Positions 40,178 through 49,264 of a stretch of 64,000 bases of DNA are shown here, piece after piece; within the stretch, counting starts at the first letter, position 1, and every line of letters begins with the position of its first letter. Below the pieces are notes generated by a model. That model saw only the letters and a list, made by a program, of their open reading frames with translations, had not been told where the DNA came from and did no database searches. Origin of the DNA: Bacillus marasmi (GTDB lineage: Bacteria; Bacillota; Bacilli; Bacillales; Cytobacillaceae); the NCBI RefSeq assembly GCF_902168435.1, contig NZ_LR656165.1, positions 124,001 through 188,000 of the forward strand, written 5' to 3'. Both the position numbers and the translations under genes were made by a program.

Positions 40178-41058
40178 AGTTCCTCCCCCTTATCATCTGC
40201 CATATCTTCTGCTTCTGGCTGAAGCATTCCTCTTTCAATTACCATCACATGCCGAATATCATAAAAGTCAGCACCCGGCTTCACATATGCCGTTTGCGTT
40301 AATCCATATTCGTCAGGGACAACTTCAACCACCTTACCAATCGGTAGTCCTGGTGGAAAGACGCCGCCTAAACCAGATGTTGTAATATTTTGATCCTTGC
40401 TAACCTTTGCGTCAGCAGGAATTTGTTTCATAAGTAATAATTCGCGTTTTTCATCATAGCCCATAATGAGACCATGGACCTCTACATCTCCCCCTAAAAT
40501 AACCGCAGAGATACGATTTTTAGGGTCGTTTGCACTCAGTAACTGAATTGTTGAAGTAAATTGATTTACCGTCTTAACCTTGCCAATCAGACCATTAGCA
40601 GTAATCACCGCCATGTTTTTGGCAATTCCGTTCGTTTTTCCCTTATCAATAATGACTTGTTCGTTCCAGCGATCCGGATTTCTAGCAATTACCGTCGCTT
40701 GAGTAGATTGATAATTTCGTAGAGTATCCTCTTTATCAAGGATTTCATTTAATCGCTTGTTTTCTTTTTCAAGCAACTGAACTTCCGCTTCTAAACGAGC
40801 AATTTGGTCAACACGTTTCTTTAATTCTTTGTTTTCATGGTACGTATCCTGCAAATCGTTCAAGTTTTCAAAGAAACCAGCAACATAATTAACAGGCCGA
40901 GACACGAGGGATTGAACTAAACCGGTCGTATCCTTCATGAATTGCTCTGGCCAACTAAGTTCTTCTCTCTCTCTTAAAGAAAAACCAATCAATGCCACGA
41001 GTATAATCATGCTGACAAGTAAGATAATCAGGCGTTTATTAAGAAAAAACGGTGGCAT
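40174..41058 (-). CDS. mreC: Rod shape-determining protein MreC
   Basis: A 294-residue bitopic protein of the elongasome. One N-terminal membrane helix (LIILLVSMIILVALIGFS), a coiled coil (LKKRVDQIARLEAEVQLLEK) and a C-terminal beta-barrel domain (VIARNPDRWNEQVIIDKG, SGLGGVFPPGLPIGKV). The ATG at 41058 follows AGAGGTGTACATC. Confidence 0.96.
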   Translation of the reverse strand: MPPFFLNKRLIILLVSMIILVALIGFSLREREELSWPEQFMKDTTGLVQSLVSRPVNYVAGFFENLNDLQDTYHENKELKKRVDQIARLEAEVQLLEKENKRLNEILDKEDTLRNYQSTQATVIARNPDRWNEQVIIDKGKTNGIAKNMAVITANGLIGKVKTVNQFTSTIQLLSANDPKNRISAVILGGDVEVHGLIMGYDEKRELLLMKQIPADAKVSKDQNITTSGLGGVFPPGLPIGKVVEVVPDEYGLTQTAYVKPGADFYDIRHVMVIERGMLQPEAEDMADDKGEEL

Positions 41059-41137
41059 GATGTACACCTCTTTTTTGGATTCTTGACTTTTGAATACTGT
41101 GAACGGAACAATAGCCCCGTTCACGAGTCACAAAAGT

Positions 41138-42160
41138 TTATCTGGAATCACGTGCTTTATTTTTAAATAAATGAATATGGTCAAGCGCTTTTCCCGTACC
41201 GATTGCTACGCAATCTAGTGGATTTTCCGCAATTAAAACAGGCATGTTCGTTTCTTCACTAATAACCTTGTCCAAATTACGAAGTAGCGCCCCCCCACCT
41301 GTTAAGACGATACCGCGGTCCATAATGTCCGCTGCAAGCTCTGGTGGAGTTTTCTCTAGTGTTACTTTTACCGCATCAACAATCGCATATACGGTATCAT
41401 GTAGTGCTTTCGAAATTTCTTCAGCAGTAATTTCGATTGTTTTTGGAAGTCCAGTTAACAGGTCACGACCACGAATTTCCATGTTGTCCACACCTTCTGG
41501 ATTACCAGCTGAACCAATTTCCATTTTAATGATTTCTGCAGTTCTTTCCCCAATCATTAAATTGTAATGCTTACGAATAAAATGAATGATTGCTTCATCC
41601 ATTTCGTCACCAGCGACACGAATCGATTGCGATGTAACGATTCCACCTAAAGAAATGATCGCCACTTCAGTTGTACCGCCGCCGATATCAACAACCATAC
41701 TTCCTGTTGGTTCCCAAACTGGTAAATTCGCACCGATTGCTGCTGCGAACGGCTCTTCGATTGTATAAGCATCGCGAGCTCCGGCTTGACGAGTCGCATC
41801 AATAACTGCACGCTCTTCAACCGCAGTAATTCCTGATGGTACACAAACCATGACATATGGCTTACCGGCAAAAATACTCTTTTGTTTTGTCGCTTGACGT
41901 ATGTAGTATTTCATCATCGTTGCCGTTGTTTCGTAATCGGCGATAACTCCGTCCTTCATTGGGCGTAAAGCCACGACATTGCCAGGTGTCCGGCCAATCA
42001 TATTTTTCGCATCATTTCCGACAGCAACAATTTGCTTCGAATCCGTTTGAAAAGCGACGACGGAAGGCTCTCTTAATACAACGCTTTTTCCTTTTACATA
42101 AACGAGCGTATTCGCCGTCCCTAAGTCGATTCCTAAATCTTTTGTTCCAAATCCAAACAT
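41138..42160 (-). CDS. mreB: Rod shape-determining actin homologue MreB
   Basis: Actin-like protein forming membrane filaments that guide peptidoglycan synthesis. 340 residues. Phosphate-1 motif [14 protein letters not shown], phosphate-2 motif [14 protein letters not shown], adenosine motif [28 protein letters not shown] precedes the ATG. It heads mreB-mreC-mreD-minC-minD. Confidence 0.98.
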   Translation of the reverse strand: MFGFGTKDLGIDLGTANTLVYVKGKSVVLREPSVVAFQTDSKQIVAVGNDAKNMIGRTPGNVVALRPMKDGVIADYETTATMMKYYIRQATKQKSIFAGKPYVMVCVPSGITAVEERAVIDATRQAGARDAYTIEEPFAAAIGANLPVWEPTGSMVVDIGGGTTEVAIISLGGIVTSQSIRVAGDEMDEAIIHFIRKHYNLMIGERTAEIIKMEIGSAGNPEGVDNMEIRGRDLLTGLPKTIEITAEEISKALHDTVYAIVDAVKVTLEKTPPELAADIMDRGIVLTGGGALLRNLDKVISEETNMPVLIAENPLDCVAIGTGKALDHIHLFKNKARDSR

Positions 42161-42318
42161 GGTTGTATCTCCCCTTTTTTGTAAAGCAATGTAAAGACAA
42201 GTGCAATAATCTACACGAATGTGCGCACATGATTTTTAATTTTGATGGTAAAATCCGTTCCTTTTCGTCAAAAAATCATAACTAATATTATAGCTTAACG
42301 AAACCCAAAATCATAGTG

Positions 42319-43008
42319 CTACAAATAACCTTTTTCCTTCAAACTAACATATTTATTCTCACCAATAATAAGGTGATCTAATAAGTCAATGCCAATTATT
42401 TTTCCACATTCAACCAATCGCTTTGTTACATCAATATCCTCGCGGCTCGGTGCGGGATCTCCAGAGGGGTGATTGTGCAGACAAATGATCGATGCTGCTG
42501 AACGCCTCAGTGCTTCCTTGTATACCTCGCGCGGGTGCACGATTGAGGCATTAAGACTGCCAATAAAGATGGTTTGTTTATGAAGGACTTGGTTCTTTGT
42601 GTTCAGATACAAACAAACAAAATGTTCCTGGGTAAGAAAGCGCATCTCGTTCATCATTAGCTTAGCGCCGTCTTCAGGAGAGCGAATCACATAGCGGTCC
42701 TCGTGTACAAGATTTGCAATCCGTCTACCAATTTCAACCGCGGCCAATAATTGAATCGCCTTTGCCTTGCCTATCCCTTTAATAGACGTAATTTCTTCTA
42801 AAGTCGCATCCTTCAACATTCTTAAACCTTCAAATTGGTTCAGTAACCGATTAGATAATTGCAGCACTGATTCGTCCTTAGTTCCTGTACGGAGCATAAT
42901 CGCGAGCAGTTCATGATTGGATAAACTTCTCGGACCACTTTGAATAAACCGTTCGCGTGGTCGTTCATCCTGTGGAAAATCACGAATCATTAACGATTCT
43001 GGTTTCAA
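42319..43008 (-). CDS. radC: RadC-family JAB-domain protein
   Basis: A 229-residue protein starting at the TTG at 43008, with GGGAGGAG upstream. The N-terminal helix-hairpin-helix region (LEEITSIKGIGKAKAIQLL) is followed by a JAB1/MPN domain with the zinc motif HNHPSGDPAPSREDID. Despite the name, a direct repair role is not established for the family. It lies 55 bp downstream of maf. Confidence 0.96.
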   Translation of the reverse strand: MKPESLMIRDFPQDERPRERFIQSGPRSLSNHELLAIMLRTGTKDESVLQLSNRLLNQFEGLRMLKDATLEEITSIKGIGKAKAIQLLAAVEIGRRIANLVHEDRYVIRSPEDGAKLMMNEMRFLTQEHFVCLYLNTKNQVLHKQTIFIGSLNASIVHPREVYKEALRRSAASIICLHNHPSGDPAPSREDIDVTKRLVECGKIIGIDLLDHLIIGENKYVSLKEKGYL

Positions 43009-43011
43009 CAA

Positions 43012-43037
43012 AACTCCTCCCTTTTTGACGGGGAGTT
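43012..43037 (-). promoter_or_regulatory. Hairpin covering the radC ribosome site
   Basis: AACTCC (43037-43032) pairs with GGAGTT (43017-43012), with CC/GG adding two more pairs. The 3' arm contains the Shine-Dalgarno GGGAGGAG. Confidence 0.45.
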
Positions 43038-43063
43038 GAGATGCTTGATGAAGATTAGGGAGA

Positions 43064-43636
43064 TTAATAAGGCAGCCTAAAGCCAAGCTTTTGCAATTCA
43101 CGAACTGTCCGTGAAACAGGCAGGCCGACTACTGAAAAATAATCACCGGATATTTGCTTGACGAGCATGCTACCAAAGCCTTGAATTCCGTACGCCCCGG
43201 CCTTATCAAACGGCTCCCCGCTTTTTATATAAGCGTTTATTTCAAATTCTGTTAATTCCCAAAACGTTACATCTGTTTTTTCATAAAATTGAACTTGCGT
43301 TTCTCCGTTTACTATCGCCACTCCGGTATAAACTGAGTGCGTTTTACCAGAAAGCATGGTAAGCATTTCCATTGCTTCCGCTTCATCCTTTGGTTTTCCT
43401 AACACTTGATTACCCGCCACCACGATTGTGTCGGCACCAATGACAAATGATTCAGGATTTCGCTGTGCGACATCGCTTGCTTTTCGAATAGCTAGCTCCA
43501 TGACAATATCTTTTGGAGCCGTTCCTGGTACATAGCTTTCATCTGCTTCACTGCTGGAAATATCGAATGTTAAATGAAGAGTTTCAAGTAGTTCTTTTCG
43601 CCGTGGAGATGATGAGGCTAAAATGAGGTGTTGCAT
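43064..43636 (-). CDS. maf: Maf-family nucleotide pyrophosphatase
   Basis: A 190-residue house-cleaning pyrophosphatase acting on modified nucleotides such as dTTP/UTP analogues. N-terminal LASSSPRRKELLE is the substrate loop, and the catalytic Asp is in VIGADTIVV. KPKDEAEAMEML and SGEPFDKAGAYGIQGFG are conserved. B. subtilis Maf is linked to septation arrest and sits in the same radC-maf-spoIIB region. The ATG at 43636 is chosen for the GGAAAG site. Confidence 0.96.
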   Translation of the reverse strand: MQHLILASSSPRRKELLETLHLTFDISSSEADESYVPGTAPKDIVMELAIRKASDVAQRNPESFVIGADTIVVAGNQVLGKPKDEAEAMEMLTMLSGKTHSVYTGVAIVNGETQVQFYEKTDVTFWELTEFEINAYIKSGEPFDKAGAYGIQGFGSMLVKQISGDYFSVVGLPVSRTVRELQKLGFRLPY

Positions 43637-43760
43637 CAAAATCACTTTCCTTCCATTGCCTTCAAATTATGGGGAGATACAGTTCAATACTATCAAAATT
43701 TGGCTCTGTTAACAAATTGTATCCTGCAAAAATTGTTAAAGTTTATTGTAGCAAGAAAAA

Positions 43761-43806
43761 TAAATAAAAGCAGTTTCCCATCGAAACTTACCCTGGGAAA
43801 CTGCTT
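43761..43806 (-). terminator. Terminator after the O-antigen-ligase-like gene
   Basis: GCAGTTTCCCA / TGGGAAACTGC 11-bp arms followed by TTTTATTTATTTTT. Confidence 0.92.
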
Positions 43807-43810
43807 CTTA

Positions 43811-45091
43811 CTATGATTTTTGGACACTATTTAAAAGATGAGTCGAAAACGACATTGTAATTCCTAAAATAAACCAAAAAATCGGTGCAACTGGAACAAC
43901 ACTTATATTGAAAAAGGCTTGGACTAGATAACCACTTATTGCTGAAATCAAACCGTATAAAATGATTTGATTATTACCTTGTGCAATATTTACTGCTCTG
44001 AAGGCAGTTTTTAAGACTAAATATAGCAAATATAAATATATAACAAGTGCCGGAATTCCAAGGGTAACCGCTATTTGCAAATACTCATTATGGGCTTTAT
44101 CCACAATTAAATGACCAAAATACTTCTTTTTTTCTTCTGTATCTTGTGGAAAAACATATTCAAATGTGTCTGGTCCAGATCCGAACAAATAATATTCTTT
44201 TAATAACGGAACCGTATTTTTCCAAATGATTAATCTTGATGAACCTTCACCACCAGATGCGTTTCCAGATGTAACTTTATATGAATCAGAAATTAAAGAG
44301 GCGAATCTAGCAAAGTAAGTACCATTCTCCACAATATCTATCATTGCAAATATAAAAAACCATGTCGCTAATAATATAATCCATTTTTTCCATAAATATT
44401 TCCTTTTCCAAACAACAAAAACAGTTAAAAACAACACTCCAAATAAGACACCAAGCCACCCACTTCTGGTTCCAGAAAAAATTAACGCAATAAAAGATAA
44501 ACAAATTGTAATAAAATGAAATAATGTATATTTCTTGTTTTCATTATGTAAGAATACAATTACTGATATGAAAATTGTTAATACTAGATAAGAGCCATAG
44601 AAATTTGGATTATCGAAGAAAGAATAACTGCGGATTTCGTTTAGTTTGGTGCTGCTTCTTGGGAGAAAGTCGATAAAAAAGTGCTGTAGTATCCCATAAA
44701 TAGAGAGAAAGCCAGATGCAAATAACATCCCACGAAAAGTACTAAGTAGCTTATTCACGTTTGAAAAACGATAAGAAAACAGAAAAATACTTATGTAACA
44801 AAAAAGAGTAAGCGCTCCCTCATATCTTCCTGATGTTCCATATAAAGCTGTATCAATATTAACAGAAAACACAGATGAGAAGATTATTAATAAAAAAAAT
44901 AATCCAACAATAAATTCCATTGAAATTGTTTTATTTGTAAATTCAAATGAACCGTACTTTCGTTTTAAAATGACGAATAGCCAATATCCTAATACAAAAA
45001 CATACAAATATGCTACCTTTGGTTGAGTGTAGTATGGGTCAGGACCCCAAGGATAAATTAGAAATGGAAAAATTAAAATAAACCAATACAT
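43811..45091 (-). CDS. O-antigen ligase-like (Wzy_C family) polytopic membrane protein
   Basis: A 426-residue protein with about 11-12 membrane segments. The Wzy_C signature is visible: an arginine-containing loop (SGTRSGWLGVLFG) and the large extracellular loop ending in DKAHNEYLQIAVTLGIPAL, where His and Glu are typical. The family includes O-antigen ligases, polymerases and O-linked pilin glycosyltransferases (PglL/PilO type). It lies between maf and spoIIB, a few kb from the pilus genes, with its own terminator and a 168-bp upstream gap. A pilin glycosylation role is an inference from position. Confidence 0.85.
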   Translation of the reverse strand: MYWFILIFPFLIYPWGPDPYYTQPKVAYLYVFVLGYWLFVILKRKYGSFEFTNKTISMEFIVGLFFLLIIFSSVFSVNIDTALYGTSGRYEGALTLFCYISIFLFSYRFSNVNKLLSTFRGMLFASGFLSIYGILQHFFIDFLPRSSTKLNEIRSYSFFDNPNFYGSYLVLTIFISVIVFLHNENKKYTLFHFITICLSFIALIFSGTRSGWLGVLFGVLFLTVFVVWKRKYLWKKWIILLATWFFIFAMIDIVENGTYFARFASLISDSYKVTSGNASGGEGSSRLIIWKNTVPLLKEYYLFGSGPDTFEYVFPQDTEEKKKYFGHLIVDKAHNEYLQIAVTLGIPALVIYLYLLYLVLKTAFRAVNIAQGNNQIILYGLISAISGYLVQAFFNISVVPVAPIFWFILGITMSFSTHLLNSVQKS

Positions 45092-45175
45092 TATTAAAAG
45101 CTCCTTTAATAAACGCTATAACCCTCATTCTTATTTTAATATAACTTCTGCAAAAAACACTTATAAATATAAAAA

Positions 45176-45216
45176 TAAAAAAGCTGGATGGGAAAAAATT
45201 CCAAACCAACTTTTTA
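45176..45216 (-). terminator. Terminator after spoIIB
   Basis: Imperfect stem AAAAAGTTGG / CCAGCTTTTTT with internal GGAA/TTCC pairing and a T-rich tail on the minus strand. Confidence 0.65.
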
Positions 45217-45259
45217 TTACCCGAGAAATATTCGACATTAACAATGTTTAATGAGTGTT

Positions 45260-46474
45260 TTATTTAAGCGCTTGATAGTCTGATAAAATCGTTAATAGAT
45301 GTTGTTGAAGCTCATTACTCTGCTTTTTATCTGATTTCTTTGCGATCGAATTAATATTTTTAATGGCCGCTTCGCTGTGTGCTAATAATGATTTAATTTG
45401 TTTATTTTCTATTTTGCTATTTTTCTCAAGTTGTTTAGCGTACTCATTTACTTTTTGTTGATCTGAATCAACTATTGTTCCTGAGGAAGCACATTTTGTC
45501 ATGGCTGAGAATAATGATGGCAGCTTTTCGAGGAAGGCTTTCTCATCTTTATTGATTCCTTTTAATTCTTTGCCACCAGCACTGAGTTCTTTTGAGAAAG
45601 GATCTTCAATCCCCGAATCAGTCAGTTTCACACCTAATGCCTTGGCGCTATCCTTTGAGTCGGCTACCCCAATAAGAATAAAGGATTTTTCACCTTCGTA
45701 GATCGATGCACTGATTCCTTTTCCTTTTATTTCATCAACTACAGATTTTGCTGCTTCTGAATTGGAATAGGCGCTTTCTTGGATGACCCAGGTTGAAATA
45801 GTAGGGAGAGTATAGACGACTCCTCCAGTCTTTTCAGTCGTTGCTTGTTGTTCCTGAGGAATTGCGGTAACAGGTTGGGCAGTCTCCGATTCCATTGGTT
45901 TTTCAATGAAGACCAGCTTTAACATCGTTAAACCGAAGCTTGTCCCCAGAATGACTGCAAGAAAGACCGCAAAAAATATCGTCGCAAAGATACCGCGATT
46001 AATTTTCGTTTTGCCCGAGAACCATTTTGATGAAGATTTCTTAAGTTTAGACGGTTTTAGAGGTGATTTTTTTGTATCTGGGATTTCTTTAAACTCTTGA
46101 AACACACTTTCAGGGGATCGCTCTGGTAATATCCAATCAAATTGATCCTCTTTAGATTGTTCTGTTGCTGAGGATTCTTTTTTAGGTGAAGTTTGGGTTA
46201 CAATTGTCTCTTCTTTTTCTAGTGAGGTTTGGTTTACAATTTCTTGTTCTTTCATTGGTGATGTTTGGGGCACATTCGTTTTTTCTTTTTTTTGTAGTAC
46301 TTCCTCTACCTGTTTCGTATCTGTCTCGATAGACTTCATTTCGCTATCACTTTTTTTGATAACTTGCCCCTGTCTATTTTCTATACACTCAACCTTTTGC
46401 TGATTTTTATCAAAAGCTTGATGCTTTCCGTTAATTTTAATCGTAATCGTTTTTCCATGTTCTCGCTTTTCCAC
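45260..46474 (-). CDS. spoIIB: Stage II sporulation protein B
   Basis: A 404-residue protein that helps septal peptidoglycan thinning and engulfment. It starts at a GTG (46474) behind GGAGGAGGG. The N-terminal cytoplasmic part begins VEKREHGKTITIKINGK and has Glu/Thr/Lys-rich repeats (QTSPMKEQEIV, QTSLEKEETIV, QTSPKKESSAT). A membrane helix (FATIFFAVFLAVILGTSFGL) and a SPOR domain (TWVIQESAYSNSEAAKSVV) follow. Position beside maf matches B. subtilis. Confidence 0.9.
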   Translation of the reverse strand: MEKREHGKTITIKINGKHQAFDKNQQKVECIENRQGQVIKKSDSEMKSIETDTKQVEEVLQKKEKTNVPQTSPMKEQEIVNQTSLEKEETIVTQTSPKKESSATEQSKEDQFDWILPERSPESVFQEFKEIPDTKKSPLKPSKLKKSSSKWFSGKTKINRGIFATIFFAVFLAVILGTSFGLTMLKLVFIEKPMESETAQPVTAIPQEQQATTEKTGGVVYTLPTISTWVIQESAYSNSEAAKSVVDEIKGKGISASIYEGEKSFILIGVADSKDSAKALGVKLTDSGIEDPFSKELSAGGKELKGINKDEKAFLEKLPSLFSAMTKCASSGTIVDSDQQKVNEYAKQLEKNSKIENKQIKSLLAHSEAAIKNINSIAKKSDKKQSNELQQHLLTILSDYQALK

Positions 46475-46607
46475 CCTGGTCCCTCCTCCGTGCGTGCTGA
46501 GAATTGTAACCATCCTATCATAGTGGACAAAAAAAATAACAAGACTTTTGTCGTCTTGTTAAAGAAGGCTTTCGCCAAATTTTTTAATAGAGTTATTTAT
46601 TTGTTTT

Positions 46608-47438
46608 TTACAAATCCGGGAAACGATTAAAAGGATTCGTTTTATTTGCTGGCGGTGGAGCGACAAGTTCAGGGAGCTTGTCTTGAAGATCAGTTAATCC
46701 AGGCATAAAGAAGGCTGAAAGAGTTAAACTATAAGCTATCTTTTCATCATCTTGCTTCGCATTTGCTTCCGGCAATTCTGTTACCTCAGCGACACCAGAA
46801 AAACTAATCGTTTCAACAACAATCGTTCTTTGTAATCCTTCTACCGACTCGATGAATTTCTTTAATTCCTCATAATTAGATGATTCTACTGATAGAGTGA
46901 CCATTAAACGTTTAATACCACCTGGTAGTGGTGTCGGTTTATATGTATTCTCTTTTTCTTTATTATCATCTGCATTCTCATCATTTTCTTCTTTTGCTTC
47001 GTTATCTTTATCTTCATCAGCAGCATCGGCATTCTCATCTTTAGCCTCATCATCACCGTTTTCGTTTTCTTTATTAGTATCCTCCGGAGTCTCCGCTGGT
47101 GGTGGAGCAACATCGCCTTCAGAGAAAGACATGTTAATAATTTTTGTACCTGAAACGACCTCAGCTTGCTCTAAATCAAGAATTAATTGCTCCTGTTGTG
47201 GTTTAACAGGGACCTTTCGCTGTAATACCGCAAGACTTTCAGCTGTGATATTTGATTTTTGCTGCGACTGTTCCTGCAGTGTAGCAAGGAGTTCTTTTTC
47301 AGTTTTTAAAGACGCTGTTTGCGTGTCAATTAAATTATATTTTGGTTCCAAATAGAAATAATAAAGCGAGAAAATTGCAAGAATTGTTAGCAGTACGGTT
47401 AGCACTAGGATGATGGTTTCTTTCTTTGAAAAACTCAT
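46608..47438 (-). CDS. pilO: Type IV pilus inner-membrane protein PilO-like
   Basis: A 276-residue bitopic protein. Membrane helix (IILVLTVLLTILAIFSLYYF), a coiled-coil region (LIDTQTASLKTEKELLATLQ) and a ferredoxin-like C-terminal domain (KRLMVTLSVESSNYEELKKF). Between them is an acidic Asn/Asp/Glu/Lys insertion of about 50 residues not typical of PilO. The ATG overlaps the pilN stop by 4 bp. With PilM and PilN it should form the alignment subcomplex that couples the motor to the envelope. Confidence 0.82.
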   Translation of the reverse strand: MSFSKKETIILVLTVLLTILAIFSLYYFYLEPKYNLIDTQTASLKTEKELLATLQEQSQQKSNITAESLAVLQRKVPVKPQQEQLILDLEQAEVVSGTKIINMSFSEGDVAPPPAETPEDTNKENENGDDEAKDENADAADEDKDNEAKEENDENADDNKEKENTYKPTPLPGGIKRLMVTLSVESSNYEELKKFIESVEGLQRTIVVETISFSGVAEVTELPEANAKQDDEKIAYSLTLSAFFMPGLTDLQDKLPELVAPPPANKTNPFNRFPDL

Positions 47439-48064
47439 TGACCACCGCCCCCTTGTAATTCAGCTAACTCTTGACTATTAATAATATCTCGATTTAATGT
47501 GACTGAGTATTGTCCTGTATAACGCGGGACTAAATTCTCAGAAGTTGCTTCGATTTCATTGCCAGCAGCATCTACTTCTTTTACATCAGCTGTTGCAATG
47601 GATGATAATGTGGCAGCATTAATCCAATCAGCATCTAGTAAAGTTTTATAAAAGTAAGCCGCTTCTCGACTGCTATCAAACTGTACTGACATAGTAACTG
47701 TACCTGTTTCTGCATATGAAATATTCTGTATAAAGCCACGTTCAGGTAACAGTGCCACAACACGTTTTAAAATTGGAGCTGATTTTAACGGCTCATCATT
47801 TGACCATTTCACCGCACTGTCAAGTTGAGCATAGGACTCTGTACCAAGTTTATTTTTATCAAGTTTCGCCTGTTCAGCTTGGACGAGCTTTTGTGTAGCT
47901 GAAATTTGACTATTCAGGCTATTCAACTCATTCTTTAAGGAATTACCTTGCCAAAGGATGAGGAGTCCTGCTAAAAGCAAAATGACGAGTGCTGAACTGA
48001 TAATCACCAAAAACGCAGTACTTTTTGGGTCTTTTTTCGGCAGCAGGTTAATTTCTACTAGCAT
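47435..48064 (-). CDS. pilN: Type IV pilus protein PilN-like
   Basis: A 209-residue bitopic protein beginning MLVEINLLPKKDPKS. The INLLP motif at the cytoplasmic N-terminus is the known PilM-binding signature of PilN. A single membrane helix (FLVIISSALVILLLAGLLIL) and a coiled coil (LKNELNSLNSQISATQKLVQ) precede the extracellular domain. It ends in a glycine-rich tail. It starts 2 bp after pilM and overlaps pilO. Confidence 0.87.
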   Translation of the reverse strand: MLVEINLLPKKDPKSTAFLVIISSALVILLLAGLLILWQGNSLKNELNSLNSQISATQKLVQAEQAKLDKNKLGTESYAQLDSAVKWSNDEPLKSAPILKRVVALLPERGFIQNISYAETGTVTMSVQFDSSREAAYFYKTLLDADWINAATLSSIATADVKEVDAAGNEIEATSENLVPRYTGQYSVTLNRDIINSQELAELQGGGGQ

Positions 48065-48066
48065 GA

Positions 48067-49059
48067 CTACACCTCTTTTAATGCTAGTCCAAAGGCTAGA
48101 TAATGACTTCTAGGCAATGGTCTATTTTTCAAAGTTTCTAAATTATTGATATCGAGCATTTCAATCTTTACATCCAATCTTGCTTGGAGGGCCTGCTTAA
48201 TTTCCTCCAAAAATGGATTGTCACCAGTCATAACAATTTTGTTGATTTCATTTTTCCCTTGATGAAGAGAGAATTGATAAAAATCAATCAGTTTATTAAC
48301 TTCCTTAATCGCTTCATCAAATTGATCCTTTAATTCATCAACATCTCCAATAAAGGTTGGCTGTTGAAAACCGGTGCGACCAATGCGAATATCCCAATCG
48401 TTTTCATCATAGTGGAAATGATGATGCCTCATAAAGAATGGTATTTCATTTTCAAAAATACTCATGACAACTAAGTCCAAGTCAAATTGAAGCACTAATA
48501 TTTTTTCATCTTTTTTCTGCTTATTAATTAAATTGTAAAGCCGATATAATGCCAATGATGATAGGTCAACAGCAGAAGGATTCAATTTCAAATCAGAAAA
48601 TAAATCAGAATACTGCATCACATACTCCCGATTTGCCGCAAATAACAAAATTTCCCGCTTTTCAATATCCTTCGGAAGGGCAAGATAATCAAATATCGGG
48701 TCCTCAAAAGGTAGATGGATGCTTGCACCGATTTCTAGGTTTAAATAACCAGTGATTTCATCATGCTCAACATCATCAGGTAACGCGAGCTTACGGATAG
48801 TAACATAGGAATCCGGTGCTAAGAAACGAACCTTTCGACGACGTATTTTCCAAGCATCTATGCACTCATCCAAAATTACCGCTAATGTATCTTCATCAAC
48901 AATTTTGCCTTCCTTCACCAGTCCTGGTGGCAAATAACGTTCTCCCCATCGAACCGGAATTGGCGGGTTCCCAGGTTTTATTTCAATATAACGAATACAG
49001 TGATCATTTATTATAATATCTATCGGCCGACTACCAACCGATAGGCGGGGTAAACCCAT
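48067..49059 (-). CDS. pilM: Type IV pilus actin-like protein PilM
   Basis: A 330-residue cytoplasmic actin-fold protein of the PilM/FtsA class that binds the PilN tail. Family segments are IRYIEIKPGNPP, PPGLVKEGKIVDE, VRFLAPDSYVTIRKLALP, and a conserved PSAVDLSSLALYRL. The nucleotide-binding motifs are less canonical than in proteobacterial PilM, as in other Gram-positive forms. AAAGGGGGTTGG precedes the ATG. It is the first of the pilM-N-O set, separated from pilD by a dispersed repeat. Confidence 0.85.
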   Translation of the reverse strand: MGLPRLSVGSRPIDIIINDHCIRYIEIKPGNPPIPVRWGERYLPPGLVKEGKIVDEDTLAVILDECIDAWKIRRRKVRFLAPDSYVTIRKLALPDDVEHDEITGYLNLEIGASIHLPFEDPIFDYLALPKDIEKREILLFAANREYVMQYSDLFSDLKLNPSAVDLSSLALYRLYNLINKQKKDEKILVLQFDLDLVVMSIFENEIPFFMRHHHFHYDENDWDIRIGRTGFQQPTFIGDVDELKDQFDEAIKEVNKLIDFYQFSLHQGKNEINKIVMTGDNPFLEEIKQALQARLDVKIEMLDINNLETLKNRPLPRSHYLAFGLALKEV

Positions 49060-49101
49060 AATCCAACCCCCTTTGTTTTTATTTGAATAATGAATTCTAA
49101 C

Positions 49102-49233
49102 TGTTGATTTCCACTCCAGGCACTTCGCTTTCAGCGGGCGGTGCAGGGAGCCTCCTCGGTGCTTAGCACCTGCGGGGTCTCCCTATGCCCTCTACTCCCG
49201 CAGGAGTCTTCGTGCCTTCCGTTCCAATCAACA
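49102..49233. repeat. Dispersed palindromic Bacillaceae repeat, MITE-like
   Basis: A 132-bp element with inverted ends (TGTTGATT... and ...AATCAACA, with GGCAC/GTGCC just inside). Internal stems include GGTGC-TTA-GCACC and GCGGGGTCTCCC. It resembles an intergenic repeat seen repeatedly in Bacillus genomes (recalled, not searched). It splits pilD from pilM in the pilus gene run. Confidence 0.75.
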
Positions 49234-49264
49234 AATGAGTATTCAAAATCGACATTTCATACAA

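Noticed and set aside
43660-43760. GGCTCTGTTAA-like sequence suggesting an insertion-sequence end
   Set aside because: No transposase, matching inverted end or target duplication is present; it is simply the upstream region of maf.
46897-47355. 152-codon Ser/Phe-rich plus-strand frame
   Set aside because: It is the antisense of the acidic PilO insertion and has no independent support.
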